A stretch of DNA of 13,132 bases from Verrucomicrobiota bacterium (GTDB taxonomy: Bacteria; Verrucomicrobiota; Verrucomicrobiia; Opitutales; Intestinicryptomonadaceae), in NCBI GenBank assembly GCA_003343565.1, contig QALA01000052.1:1-13132 (forward strand). Direction: 5' to 3'. Position 1 is the stretch's first letter; each line of letters opens with the position of its first letter. Under the pieces are notes generated by a model, which saw only the letters and a program-made list of their open reading frames with translations, did not search any database and had not been told where the DNA came from. This document shows positions 7,564 through 13,132 of the stretch, piece after piece. Both the position numbers and the translations under genes were made by a program.

Positions 7564-8055
7564 TTAAAGAAAGGAGCTTTCCTTATTGTAAACGACGTCG
7601 TAGCGCGCGCCGACCGACGTAAATGCGGCAAACGCCTTCTGAATTGCGGCGTTGGCGTTGTCGATGTCGGTAGAGAGCGCGGGCCACTGCTTCTTGAGCG
7701 CGACCACCGCCTTTACCGGATTGTCGGAATAGGAGGACATGAAGCTCTCCATATCGGGCGTGGCTTTCTGCATGTTGGCGTCGTACATCTTCTTTTCGAC
7801 GGCGGTCATTTTTTCCCATGCCTTGATGTATTCGGCGTATGCGTCGGCAAATGCCGGCGGGCAGCCTGTGAGCCGTATGGACTGCATCTTGGCGACGGCC
7901 TCGGCCGCGCTGCGCGAGTTGCGGCAGATTTTGGCGTCAAGCGAATAGACCGATTTTATGGCCATTTGTTCGGGCGTCTGTTGCGGGGTTGATTCGCACC
8001 CCGTAAGCGCGAAGGCGGCAAGAGCCGCGCAAATGAACTGTCTGATAGTTTTCAT
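7564..8055 (-). CDS. small helical lipoprotein of unknown function
   Basis: 163 residues. The N-terminus is a clear lipoprotein signal: 'MKTIRQ', a hydrophobic stretch, then 'ALTGC' with the lipidated Cys at residue 20 followed by Glu21. The mature part (about 143 residues) is Ala/Lys-rich and predicted by eye to be mostly helical. It has cysteines at 44 and 65 that could form a disulphide in the periplasm, and a 'CPPAFADAYAEYIKAWE' segment around 65-81. I do not recognise a named family. The gene is monocistronic: its own promoter region is shared with the divergent leuD cluster, and it ends in a strong intrinsic terminator. No Shine-Dalgarno is seen before the ATG at 8053-8055. Confidence 0.82.
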   Translation of the reverse strand: MKTIRQFICAALAAFALTGCESTPQQTPEQMAIKSVYSLDAKICRNSRSAAEAVAKMQSIRLTGCPPAFADAYAEYIKAWEKMTAVEKKMYDANMQKATPDMESFMSSYSDNPVKAVVALKKQWPALSTDIDNANAAIQKAFAAFTSVGARYDVVYNKESSFL

Positions 8056-8180
8056 AATTTTGATATATTGACACGATTTTTTCCAAACATGTTCCGGGTG
8101 TCAATTCATTTATTTCCCCGCAAAAATGTGCTTTTTTTGGATTGTAGAAGCGGAAAAAATCTCTCTAATCGGCGTTTATT
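8056..8180. promoter_or_regulatory. divergent promoter region (lipoprotein gene / leuD) with TTGACAC inverted repeat
   Basis: TTGACAC (8068-8074) and GTGTCAA (8098-8104) form a perfect 7-bp inverted repeat with a 23-bp spacer. On the minus strand the distal copy supplies a consensus -35 TTGACA, with a weak 'AAAAAT' 17 bp further on and about 20 bp before the lipoprotein ATG. The symmetry could also be an operator. On the plus strand no good -10 follows the other TTGACA, and leuD has no visible Shine-Dalgarno. Confidence 0.4.
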
Positions 8181-8780
8181 ATGGCACTGGAAAAAATTAC
8201 GGAGGTCGCGGGCAGGGGCGTCTTTCTCCCCGGCGACGACATCGATACCGACCGCATCATACCGGCGCGTTTCATGGTCTGCGTGACTTTTGAAGGGTTG
8301 GGCAAGTACGCCTTTTACGACGAGCGCAAAAACGCGGACGGCTCGGACAAAAAGCACCCGCTGACGGATCCGCGCAAGCGCGGGGCGTCGATTATTTTGT
8401 CCGGCAAGAATTTCGGCTGCGGCTCCTCGCGCGAGCACGCTCCGCAGTCGCTTTGGCACTACGGAATCCGCGCCATAGTTGCCGAGAGTTTCGCCGAAAT
8501 TTTCTTCGGCAACTCCACTACGATCGGAATGCCCTGTGTCTGCGCCTCTGCGGAAGACATCGCAAAAATCGCCGAAATCATAGAGGCCGACCCGTCGAAG
8601 GAAGTGCGCATAGACTTAAGCGGCCTTAGCGTCTCGTGCGGGGATTTTTCGTGCGCATGCTCCATTCCGGAGAACGCGCGCGCAAGCCTCATGTCCGGCG
8701 CGTGGGATCCCATTGCGCAGCTTCTCGACGCCGGTTGCGGCATCGACAAAACCGCGCAAACCCTGCCGTACTTCAAATGA
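8181..8780 (+). CDS. leuD: 3-isopropylmalate dehydratase small subunit
   Basis: 199 residues, full length for LeuD. With LeuC it isomerises 2-isopropylmalate to 3-isopropylmalate in leucine biosynthesis, in the cytoplasm. The substrate-binding swivel domain carries 'GDDIDTDRIIPARF' (18-31) and the family signature 'GKNFGCGSSREHAPQSL' (75-91). The large [4Fe-4S] subunit gene leuC is not in the window, which is unusual because leuC and leuD are commonly adjacent. The related homoaconitase or citraconate-type small subunits cannot be fully excluded. The stop codon overlaps the start of the next gene in ATGA (8777-8780), indicating translational coupling with the ExbB-like gene. The start codon has no evident Shine-Dalgarno, but the protein's N-terminus fits the family. 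Confidence 0.93.
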   Translation: MALEKITEVAGRGVFLPGDDIDTDRIIPARFMVCVTFEGLGKYAFYDERKNADGSDKKHPLTDPRKRGASIILSGKNFGCGSSREHAPQSLWHYGIRAIVAESFAEIFFGNSTTIGMPCVCASAEDIAKIAEIIEADPSKEVRIDLSGLSVSCGDFSCACSIPENARASLMSGAWDPIAQLLDAGCGIDKTAQTLPYFK

Positions 8781-9340
8781 GATTCATTCTGGAAGGCGCG
8801 GGCGCGTTCATTTATCCGCTCGCATTCTGCTCGTTTTTGGCGCTCTTTATAATAATAGAGCGGCTTATAAGTTTGCGCGACTCGAAGGTCATTCCGCGCG
8901 CCGTCGTCGACGCGCTGGTGGAAGGGCGTATCGACGCGCTGACTCCGGACCTGAACACGACGGCGGGAAGAATAATCTGGTTTTTCAAAAATTCCAGTCC
9001 GGACGCGGAGGCTCTCAAGGCGTTTGTCCAGCTCGAAATTACGAGGCTTGAGCGCGGAATGTTCTGGCTGGACATAGTAATATCGGCAGCCCCACTGCTG
9101 GGGCTTTTGGGGACGGTCGCGGGGCTCGTGACGGTCTTTGCCGGACCGGAGGACAGCCTTCCCTCTCCGGAGGCCATATCGCGCGGCGTGGGGCTGGCTC
9201 TCTCGACGACGGTCATAGGCCTTTCAATCGCAATTCCGTCGATCGTGGGCAACTCGTATATAAACCGCCGCATAGAAAAGCTGTGCGCGCGCTTGAACAT
9301 AGGCGTCGAGCGCCTCATAGACTTGTCGAGAAGACGCTGA
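8777..9340 (+). CDS. exbB: MotA/TolQ/ExbB-family proton channel subunit
   Basis: 187 residues from the ATG at 8777, chosen because it overlaps the leuD stop and opens directly with the family N-terminus. Three membrane helices are visible: about 9-32, 98-121 and 134-162. The conserved segments are 'APLLGLLGTVAGLVTVF' (105-121) and 'GLALSTTVIGLSIAIPSIVG' in helix 3. A cytoplasmic loop of about 65 residues separates helices 1 and 2, as in ExbB/TolQ. The protein forms an inner-membrane channel with the ExbD-like product of the next gene, using the proton motive force to drive TonB- or TolA-type envelope proteins. No tonB, tolA or pal is nearby, so the ExbB versus TolQ assignment is open. Its TGA overlaps the next ATG (TGATG). 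Confidence 0.9.
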   Translation: MRFILEGAGAFIYPLAFCSFLALFIIIERLISLRDSKVIPRAVVDALVEGRIDALTPDLNTTAGRIIWFFKNSSPDAEALKAFVQLEITRLERGMFWLDIVISAAPLLGLLGTVAGLVTVFAGPEDSLPSPEAISRGVGLALSTTVIGLSIAIPSIVGNSYINRRIEKLCARLNIGVERLIDLSRRR

Positions 9341-9738
9341 TGGACATTCTTGCGCGCAGAAGGAGAAGGGCGGAGGTCAACATAGTTCCCCTCGTCGACG
9401 TTTTGACGGTGTTGATATTCTTCTTCCTTCTGACCATGCAGTTCAAGAGCATTTATGCGGTGGACATCACTCCGCCGAAAATGGACAGCTCGTCGGCGCA
9501 GAGCAAGGCGCGCCCCGCCGTCATATCGGTGACAAAGGACGGAAGGTATTTCTTCGGCGACAAGGCCGTGACGCTCGCGCAGCTGAAATCCGAAATAGAG
9601 GGGCTTTCCGTCTCTCCGGACGCGTCCGTAGTCCTCCTTGCCGACCAGGAGGCGATGCTCCAATACGCCACTAACGTAATCGATTTGATAAAGCTTTCCA
9701 AGATACGCAAGCTCAGCCTTCAGACTTTGGGCAAATAA
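9340..9738 (+). CDS. exbD: ExbD/TolR-family proton channel subunit
   Basis: 132 residues from the ATG at 9340, which overlaps the ExbB stop. The N-terminus is short and strongly basic ('RRRRR' at 6-10), followed by 'VNIVPLVDVLTVLIFFFLL'. Asp20 sits in the single membrane helix at the place of the essential proton-handling Asp of ExbD/TolR. The periplasmic domain (about 45-130) includes 'AVISVTKDGRYFFG' and 'DQEAMLQYATNVIDLIK', typical of this family. It partners the upstream ExbB-like protein. The gene ends the leuD-exbB-exbD cluster; a 261-bp gap before rho shows no clear intrinsic terminator. Confidence 0.9.
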   Translation: MDILARRRRRAEVNIVPLVDVLTVLIFFFLLTMQFKSIYAVDITPPKMDSSSAQSKARPAVISVTKDGRYFFGDKAVTLAQLKSEIEGLSVSPDASVVLLADQEAMLQYATNVIDLIKLSKIRKLSLQTLGK

Positions 9739-9999
9739 TGCGCAATTTCCGAAATTCGGCGCAACCGCCGCAAAAAAAGCTTGTCTAATTCCGGCGGGAG
9801 TGTTTGATTGCGATTCGTTAAAAACGGAGCGGATTTTTTTAAGTTTTCGCGTTGTATTTTCCCCGCTTTGGGGAGCGCATTCGACTGAATTTGTCGGCGA
9901 ATTTTTCGCGCAATGGGGCGTTGAAATCGGCGTGTCGGGATTTTTTTTCAAACGGTTTTCGCGCGGGGAAAAACAGCGTATTAAAACAGGAATTTCACC
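9739..9999 (+). other. 261-bp leader region upstream of rho
   Basis: No gene is supported here; a frame from 9800 to 10003 overlapping the rho start looks spurious. A small stem (TCCCC 9860-9864 with GGGGA 9870-9874, loop GCTTT) is present. 'AGGA' (9988-9991), 8 bases before the rho ATG, is one of the better Shine-Dalgarno matches in the window. The long untranslated leader could serve rho autoregulation, as is known in other bacteria, but nothing here proves it. Confidence 0.35.
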
Positions 10000-11124
10000 A
10001 TGAATAACGAATTGGAAATCATAGGGGTGTCGGGGATTTTCGCGCCCACAATGAACAACAACGGCGTGTTGCTAAATCCCAAGAGCGGCGGCAAGACCCG
10101 CCCCACAGACCCTTACGTGCCCAAGGAATTGGTGCAGCGTTTCAACGTCAAAAAGGGCCAGTTCATAGTGGCCAAAGCGCATCAGGCGCCCGGCCACCCG
10201 AATCCGAAGGTCCGCTTTATAGAGACGATAGACGGCGTTTCGTGCATCGATCGCAGAAGGCTGTTCCAGTTCCAGAATCTGACCACGATCGCCCCCGACA
10301 GCAAGCTCAAGCTTGAGACTGCCGACGAGCGCATGACAAACCGCGTGATGGACTTGTTCTGTCCGGTGGGCAAGGGCACGCGCGGGCTGATTGTGGCACC
10401 GCCGCGCACGGGGAAGACCACGCTTTTAAAAGACATAGCCGCCGGCGTGATCGAGAACCACCCGGAGTGCCATTTGATGATTCTCTTGGTCGACGAGCGT
10501 CCGGAGGAGGTCACGGATTTCAGAATGGATTTGCCGGAGGCCGAAATTTTCGCCTCGTCGAACGACGAGACGATAGAGACGCACATACGCATAGCCGACC
10601 TCGCCATCGAGCGCGCGAAGAATCTCGTTGTTGCCGGCAAGGACGTGGTGTTGCTGATTGATTCTCTGACCCGGCTTTCGCGCGCGCACAACAGCGCGAA
10701 GGCGCGCGGAGGGCGCACGATGACGGGCGGTTTGGACATTCGCGCGCTGGAACGGCCGCGCCAGATTTTTTCGGCGGCGCGCAATACGGAGGAGGCCGGC
10801 AGCCTGACGATAATAGCCTCCGCCCTGATTGAGACCGGCTCGAAAATGGACGACCTGATTTTTCAGGAGTTCAAGGGCACGGGAAACATGGAAATGGCGC
10901 TTGACAGAAAAATCGCCGAATTGCGCATATGGCCTGCGATAAACATCTCCGCATCGGGGACGAGGAAAGAGGAGCTTCTGCTTTCCGCGCGCGAGTTTGA
11001 GGCCGCGTCGTTTCTGCGGAGGGCAATGGCGGGCTCCAAGCCGGAGGACGCTGCCGAAACCCTGATTGAGCGCATGGGACAGGCGCGCTCGAACGCGGAG
11101 TTTATATCCATGATTTCAAAATAG
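10000..11124 (+). CDS. rho: transcription termination factor Rho, short form
   Basis: 374 residues; E. coli Rho has 419. The start is firm: an in-frame TAA lies at 9982-9984 with no alternative start after it, and 'AGGA' precedes the ATG. The ATPase core is complete: Walker A 'APPRTGKTTLLK' (Lys139), 'LVDERPEEVTD' with catalytic Glu166, Walker B 'VVLLIDSLTRLSRAHN' (Asp221), Q-loop region 'RTMTGGLD', R-loop 'EFKGTGNME', and arginine finger Arg322 in 'SGTRKEELLL'. Rho is a hexameric RNA helicase that ends transcripts and silences foreign DNA. The N-terminal helical domain is absent. The OB-fold RNP1 motif (GFGFLR in E. coli) reads NNGVLL at 20-25, so the two RNA-stacking phenylalanines are replaced by Asn21 and Val23. 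'DPYVPKELVQRFNVKKGQ' (37-54) confirms the rest of the OB fold. Confidence 0.95.
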   Translation: MNNELEIIGVSGIFAPTMNNNGVLLNPKSGGKTRPTDPYVPKELVQRFNVKKGQFIVAKAHQAPGHPNPKVRFIETIDGVSCIDRRRLFQFQNLTTIAPDSKLKLETADERMTNRVMDLFCPVGKGTRGLIVAPPRTGKTTLLKDIAAGVIENHPECHLMILLVDERPEEVTDFRMDLPEAEIFASSNDETIETHIRIADLAIERAKNLVVAGKDVVLLIDSLTRLSRAHNSAKARGGRTMTGGLDIRALERPRQIFSAARNTEEAGSLTIIASALIETGSKMDDLIFQEFKGTGNMEMALDRKIAELRIWPAINISASGTRKEELLLSAREFEAASFLRRAMAGSKPEDAAETLIERMGQARSNAEFISMISK

Positions 11125-11895
11125 CCGCTTTGGGTTGCATGCGGGCGTTGTAGGCGTTGCCGGTGTTGCGGTGAAATGTCGCCGCGGACTTTGCGGGAGG
11201 TGAATGTCGCGGTTACGGAATTTTTTTGGCGTTTAGACGCTTGCTTCGGGCATTTCTGCCGGGCATTCGGCAGGCGCACTTTTTGTGAGGTTTTTTGCCG
11301 GGCGTTTTTTTATAGGTTTTTGGCTTTTAAGGCGGATTCTGCGGGAGTTGGGTTCCAATAGACTAGCAAAGAGCGAAGCTTGGGAGCGGCGGCAGCTGGG
11401 CGGATAAGAGTTTGGCGCGGAAATCTGAGAGGCGGACGACGGAGAGGGGATACTCCGAGAAAGTGCGCCGGAGTGGGGAGCGAAAAAAAGAAGTAAAAAA
11501 GAGCGTTGGGAGGAGGGGGGAGAAATATTTATATCTTTATCAATAAATCATAAAAGAAAAACATTGACAGTTAAATTTCTCCCCTTTAAAAAAATTATAA
11601 TTAAATTTCATCTCCAATATTCAAGCCAACCGACAGATTTTTCCGCAGCCGCCTATAACCAATCCACCATACCTTCTTCCATCGCATGCAACCGCCGCCG
11701 CGCGACTGGCCTTTCGCTTGGAATTTGTATTTTGATTTTTGATTTAATTTTTCCAAATCCAAACCCGAAAAAACCAAATTCTAACATCTAAAAAATAAAA
11801 ACAAAACGCCAATCCGCCAATATGCCGGCATTGCAAACTAAACGCGCAGGTTTTTTCGCATGTCGTTAGGCGCAATATTTAATCCCTGATATATT
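11125..11895. other. 771-bp intergenic region with purine-rich and AT-rich blocks, no convincing gene
   Basis: After rho, about 240 bp of GC/T-rich sequence contain a 6-bp stem (CTGCCG 11256-11261 with CGGCAG 11268-11273) six bases before a T5 run, a weak terminator candidate. From about 11364 to 11520 the plus strand is strongly purine-biased. It holds three arms, CGGAG (11440-11444), ACTCCG (11452-11457) and CGGAGT (11469-11474), in which the middle arm can pair with either neighbour. From about 11521 to 11620 the sequence becomes AT-rich with a TTGACA (11564-11569) and a TATAAT (11596-11601), but their 26-bp spacing is too long for one promoter. No open frame here looks real. Confidence 0.5.
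11256..11285 (+). terminator. possible weak terminator downstream of rho
   Basis: CTGCCG (11256-11261), loop GGCATT, CGGCAG (11268-11273), then six bases and TTTTT (11281-11285). The gap between stem and T-run and the 130-bp distance from the rho stop weaken the case. Confidence 0.3.
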
Positions 11896-13132
11896 ATGAT
11901 CAAAAGCAAATCTCTGGCATGTTTACTTCTCATAGCTTCCGCCATGCAGCTTGGCGCAACGGACTATTGGGTCAGATTCTCTCCCGGCACGCAACTGGAA
12001 GATGCGACGTTTTACAGCGATTCCGGATTTCAAAACGAAGTCGACGTCGACATCTCGCAGCTGACATTGGCGGACAGCCTCTATATTGACGGCGTCGCAG
12101 TTGGAAGTTCGGGGACGAGTTCGACAGTCTATTTGAAAAGCAATCTCACTGTCGGCAATTTAAACTTTATAATTGACGAGCCTTCCGACACCCAGCAGGT
12201 GATTTTTAGAACGACTCCGGGAGTGTCAATGGACGCCGTTTTGACGGTCAACAATATTTCGTCGGATTTGCGCCTGACTTTCGCAGGCCTCATGAGCGTG
12301 GTCGTCAACGGCAGCGTTTCAATGTATCCGGATTCCAGATATACCTCCTCTTTCGGCCACCCGGATTACGATCCGTTAAATTCGATTGTAATTAACGGCA
12401 GTCTCGACGCCGTGAAGCTGTCATTTCTGGTTGCTTTTAGCAAGGATTCCGCCAGGCGCGACGCCGCTTACGACGCCTCCTATTTCGACTCTTCCGACAC
12501 TTCCATCTCCGGCCTGCTGACTTTGAGGGAAGACACGACATATTTTACGGCGGTGAGGACGAAGAATATGTATGCCAAGAACGTATATATGAAGGTCGGG
12601 GCGATTTCCGGATCAAAGAAATTTGCGGTGAACGCCAGAAATGCGTATGACGCCTCCGGCGGCGGAGCGGTCAGCAGGGGATTTGCCAGCACCCTCAATC
12701 TGATGTTTACCGGAACTTCGGCAACCGAAGGCGTTTCGGGCGGAGTCTCGACATTGTCGGGAAATATCGATACGGTCGATACAATTTCCGCACAAGGCAC
12801 CCAATACACCAACGACTTGGCCGACTTGCGCATCGTCATGAACAGCGCGGACGGCACCCTGACGCAGGTCTTGTCCGGAAACACCCTGAAGTTTTCCGGC
12901 GGAATCGACATACACAGCGGGACGCTGCTGGTCAATTACGGCGAAAATTCCAGGAAGTCGCACGGCGCGCTGACGCTCGACAAAACGGGCGGTACCGCGG
13001 CATTCGGCAATTCGTCGGACGTCGGCGGGACGTTCAGCTTTACCGAAATCAAGGTCGTCAACGGAGGAACTATTAAGGTACAGTTCAGCGGCTCCGAATT
13101 TAACAGCGATCTTGCCTATGACGCAATCGCCC
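11896..13132 (+). CDS. secreted repeat-rich protein, autotransporter/adhesin-like, 5' part (3' end outside window)
   Basis: The frame is open from the ATG at 11896 to the window end, giving 412 residues without a stop. A signal peptide is clear: 'MIKSKS', the hydrophobic 'LACLLLIASAM', and a likely signal peptidase I site after 'QLGA' (about residue 21). The mature part is rich in Ser, Gly, Thr, Asn, Asp and Val, with short alternating beta-like strands and no enzyme motif. The segment 'LKFSGGIDIHSGTLLVNYG' and the later 'VVNGGTIKVQFSG' resemble autotransporter-associated beta-strand repeats ('...GTLLVN'), suggesting a beta-solenoid passenger. The C-terminus, which would show a beta-barrel, PEP-CTERM or other sorting signal, is not in view. 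There is no visible Shine-Dalgarno. It uses fewer GCGC-type codons than the housekeeping genes here. It is probably a surface or secreted protein of unknown function. Confidence 0.75.
   Translation, partial: MIKSKSLACLLLIASAMQLGATDYWVRFSPGTQLEDATFYSDSGFQNEVDVDISQLTLADSLYIDGVAVGSSGTSSTVYLKSNLTVGNLNFIIDEPSDTQQVIFRTTPGVSMDAVLTVNNISSDLRLTFAGLMSVVVNGSVSMYPDSRYTSSFGHPDYDPLNSIVINGSLDAVKLSFLVAFSKDSARRDAAYDASYFDSSDTSISGLLTLREDTTYFTAVRTKNMYAKNVYMKVGAISGSKKFAVNARNAYDASGGGAVSRGFASTLNLMFTGTSATEGVSGGVSTLSGNIDTVDTISAQGTQYTNDLADLRIVMNSADGTLTQVLSGNTLKFSGGIDIHSGTLLVNYGENSRKSHGALTLDKTGGTAAFGNSSDVGGTFSFTEIKVVNGGTIKVQFSGSEFNSDLAYDAIA

Noticed and set aside
9775..9875. stems near the exbD end as an intrinsic terminator
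   Set aside because: The GGCG/CGCC stem is followed by A, not T, on the coding strand, and the CCCC/GGGG stem has no T-run after it.
9800..10003. short frame overlapping the rho start in ATGA
   Set aside because: Although the overlap looks like coupling, the product has no recognisable features and begins at a non-ATG codon. I treat the stretch as the rho leader.
11564..11601. TTGACA and TATAAT as one promoter
   Set aside because: The spacer is 26 bp, far from the usual 17, so the two hexamers do not form a standard promoter together.
11564..11791. 75-codon frame starting at TTG in the AT-rich block
   Set aside because: The TTG start is part of a promoter-like TTGACA, and the product is low in complexity with no domain.
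12480..12935. 151-codon open frame on the minus strand
   Set aside because: It lies wholly opposite the secreted-protein gene, which has a signal peptide and a continuous frame. The reverse frame is a shadow.

Overview
The window looks like a chromosomal segment of a Gram-negative, GC-rich bacterium. The best guess for lineage is Verrucomicrobiota (Opitutae-like). This rests on general resemblance: a large secreted protein with autotransporter-type beta repeats, an MECR-type enoyl-thioester reductase, weak or absent Shine-Dalgarno sequences, and long intergenic stretches full of GCGCGC and T/A runs. No rRNA or marker gene is present to settle it. I see no tRNA, CRISPR array, transposase or prophage gene.

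Layout. Positions 1-657 (+) hold the 3' part of an SGNH/GDSL-type esterase cut by the window edge. Positions 658-1372 have no convincing gene but carry a 50-bp imperfect direct repeat. Positions 1373-4208 (-) are a compact three-gene cluster, read right to left: MECR-like 2-enoyl thioester reductase, queF (queuosine pathway), and an HtrA/Deg-type protease with a lipoprotein-like leader. Divergent from it, 4312-6354 (+) encodes an M3 oligopeptidase (PrlC/OpdA type). Positions 6355-7563 are a 1.2-kb convergent gap with tandem and inverted repeats, ending in a strong terminator for a small lipoprotein gene (7564-8055, -). Divergent from that lipoprotein is the overlapping cluster leuD-exbB-exbD (8181-9738, +), in which both junctions share bases (ATGA and TGATG). 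A 261-bp leader then precedes rho (10000-11124, +). Positions 11125-11895 are non-coding and include a strikingly purine-rich block followed by an AT-rich block. From 11896 to the window end (+) runs the 5' part of a secreted repeat-rich protein.

How the genes fit together. Most are housekeeping or envelope functions: leucine biosynthesis (LeuD), tRNA modification (QueF), fatty-acid or thioester reduction (MECR-like), peptide turnover (M3 peptidase), envelope protein quality control (HtrA), proton-motive-force coupling to outer-membrane transport (ExbB/ExbD), transcription termination (Rho) and a surface or secreted protein. I find no clear undescribed multi-gene system. The observations most worth checking are a Rho protein that lacks both the N-terminal helical region and the usual RNP1 aromatic residues, the leuD-exbB-exbD translational coupling, and several structured repeats in the intergenic regions.
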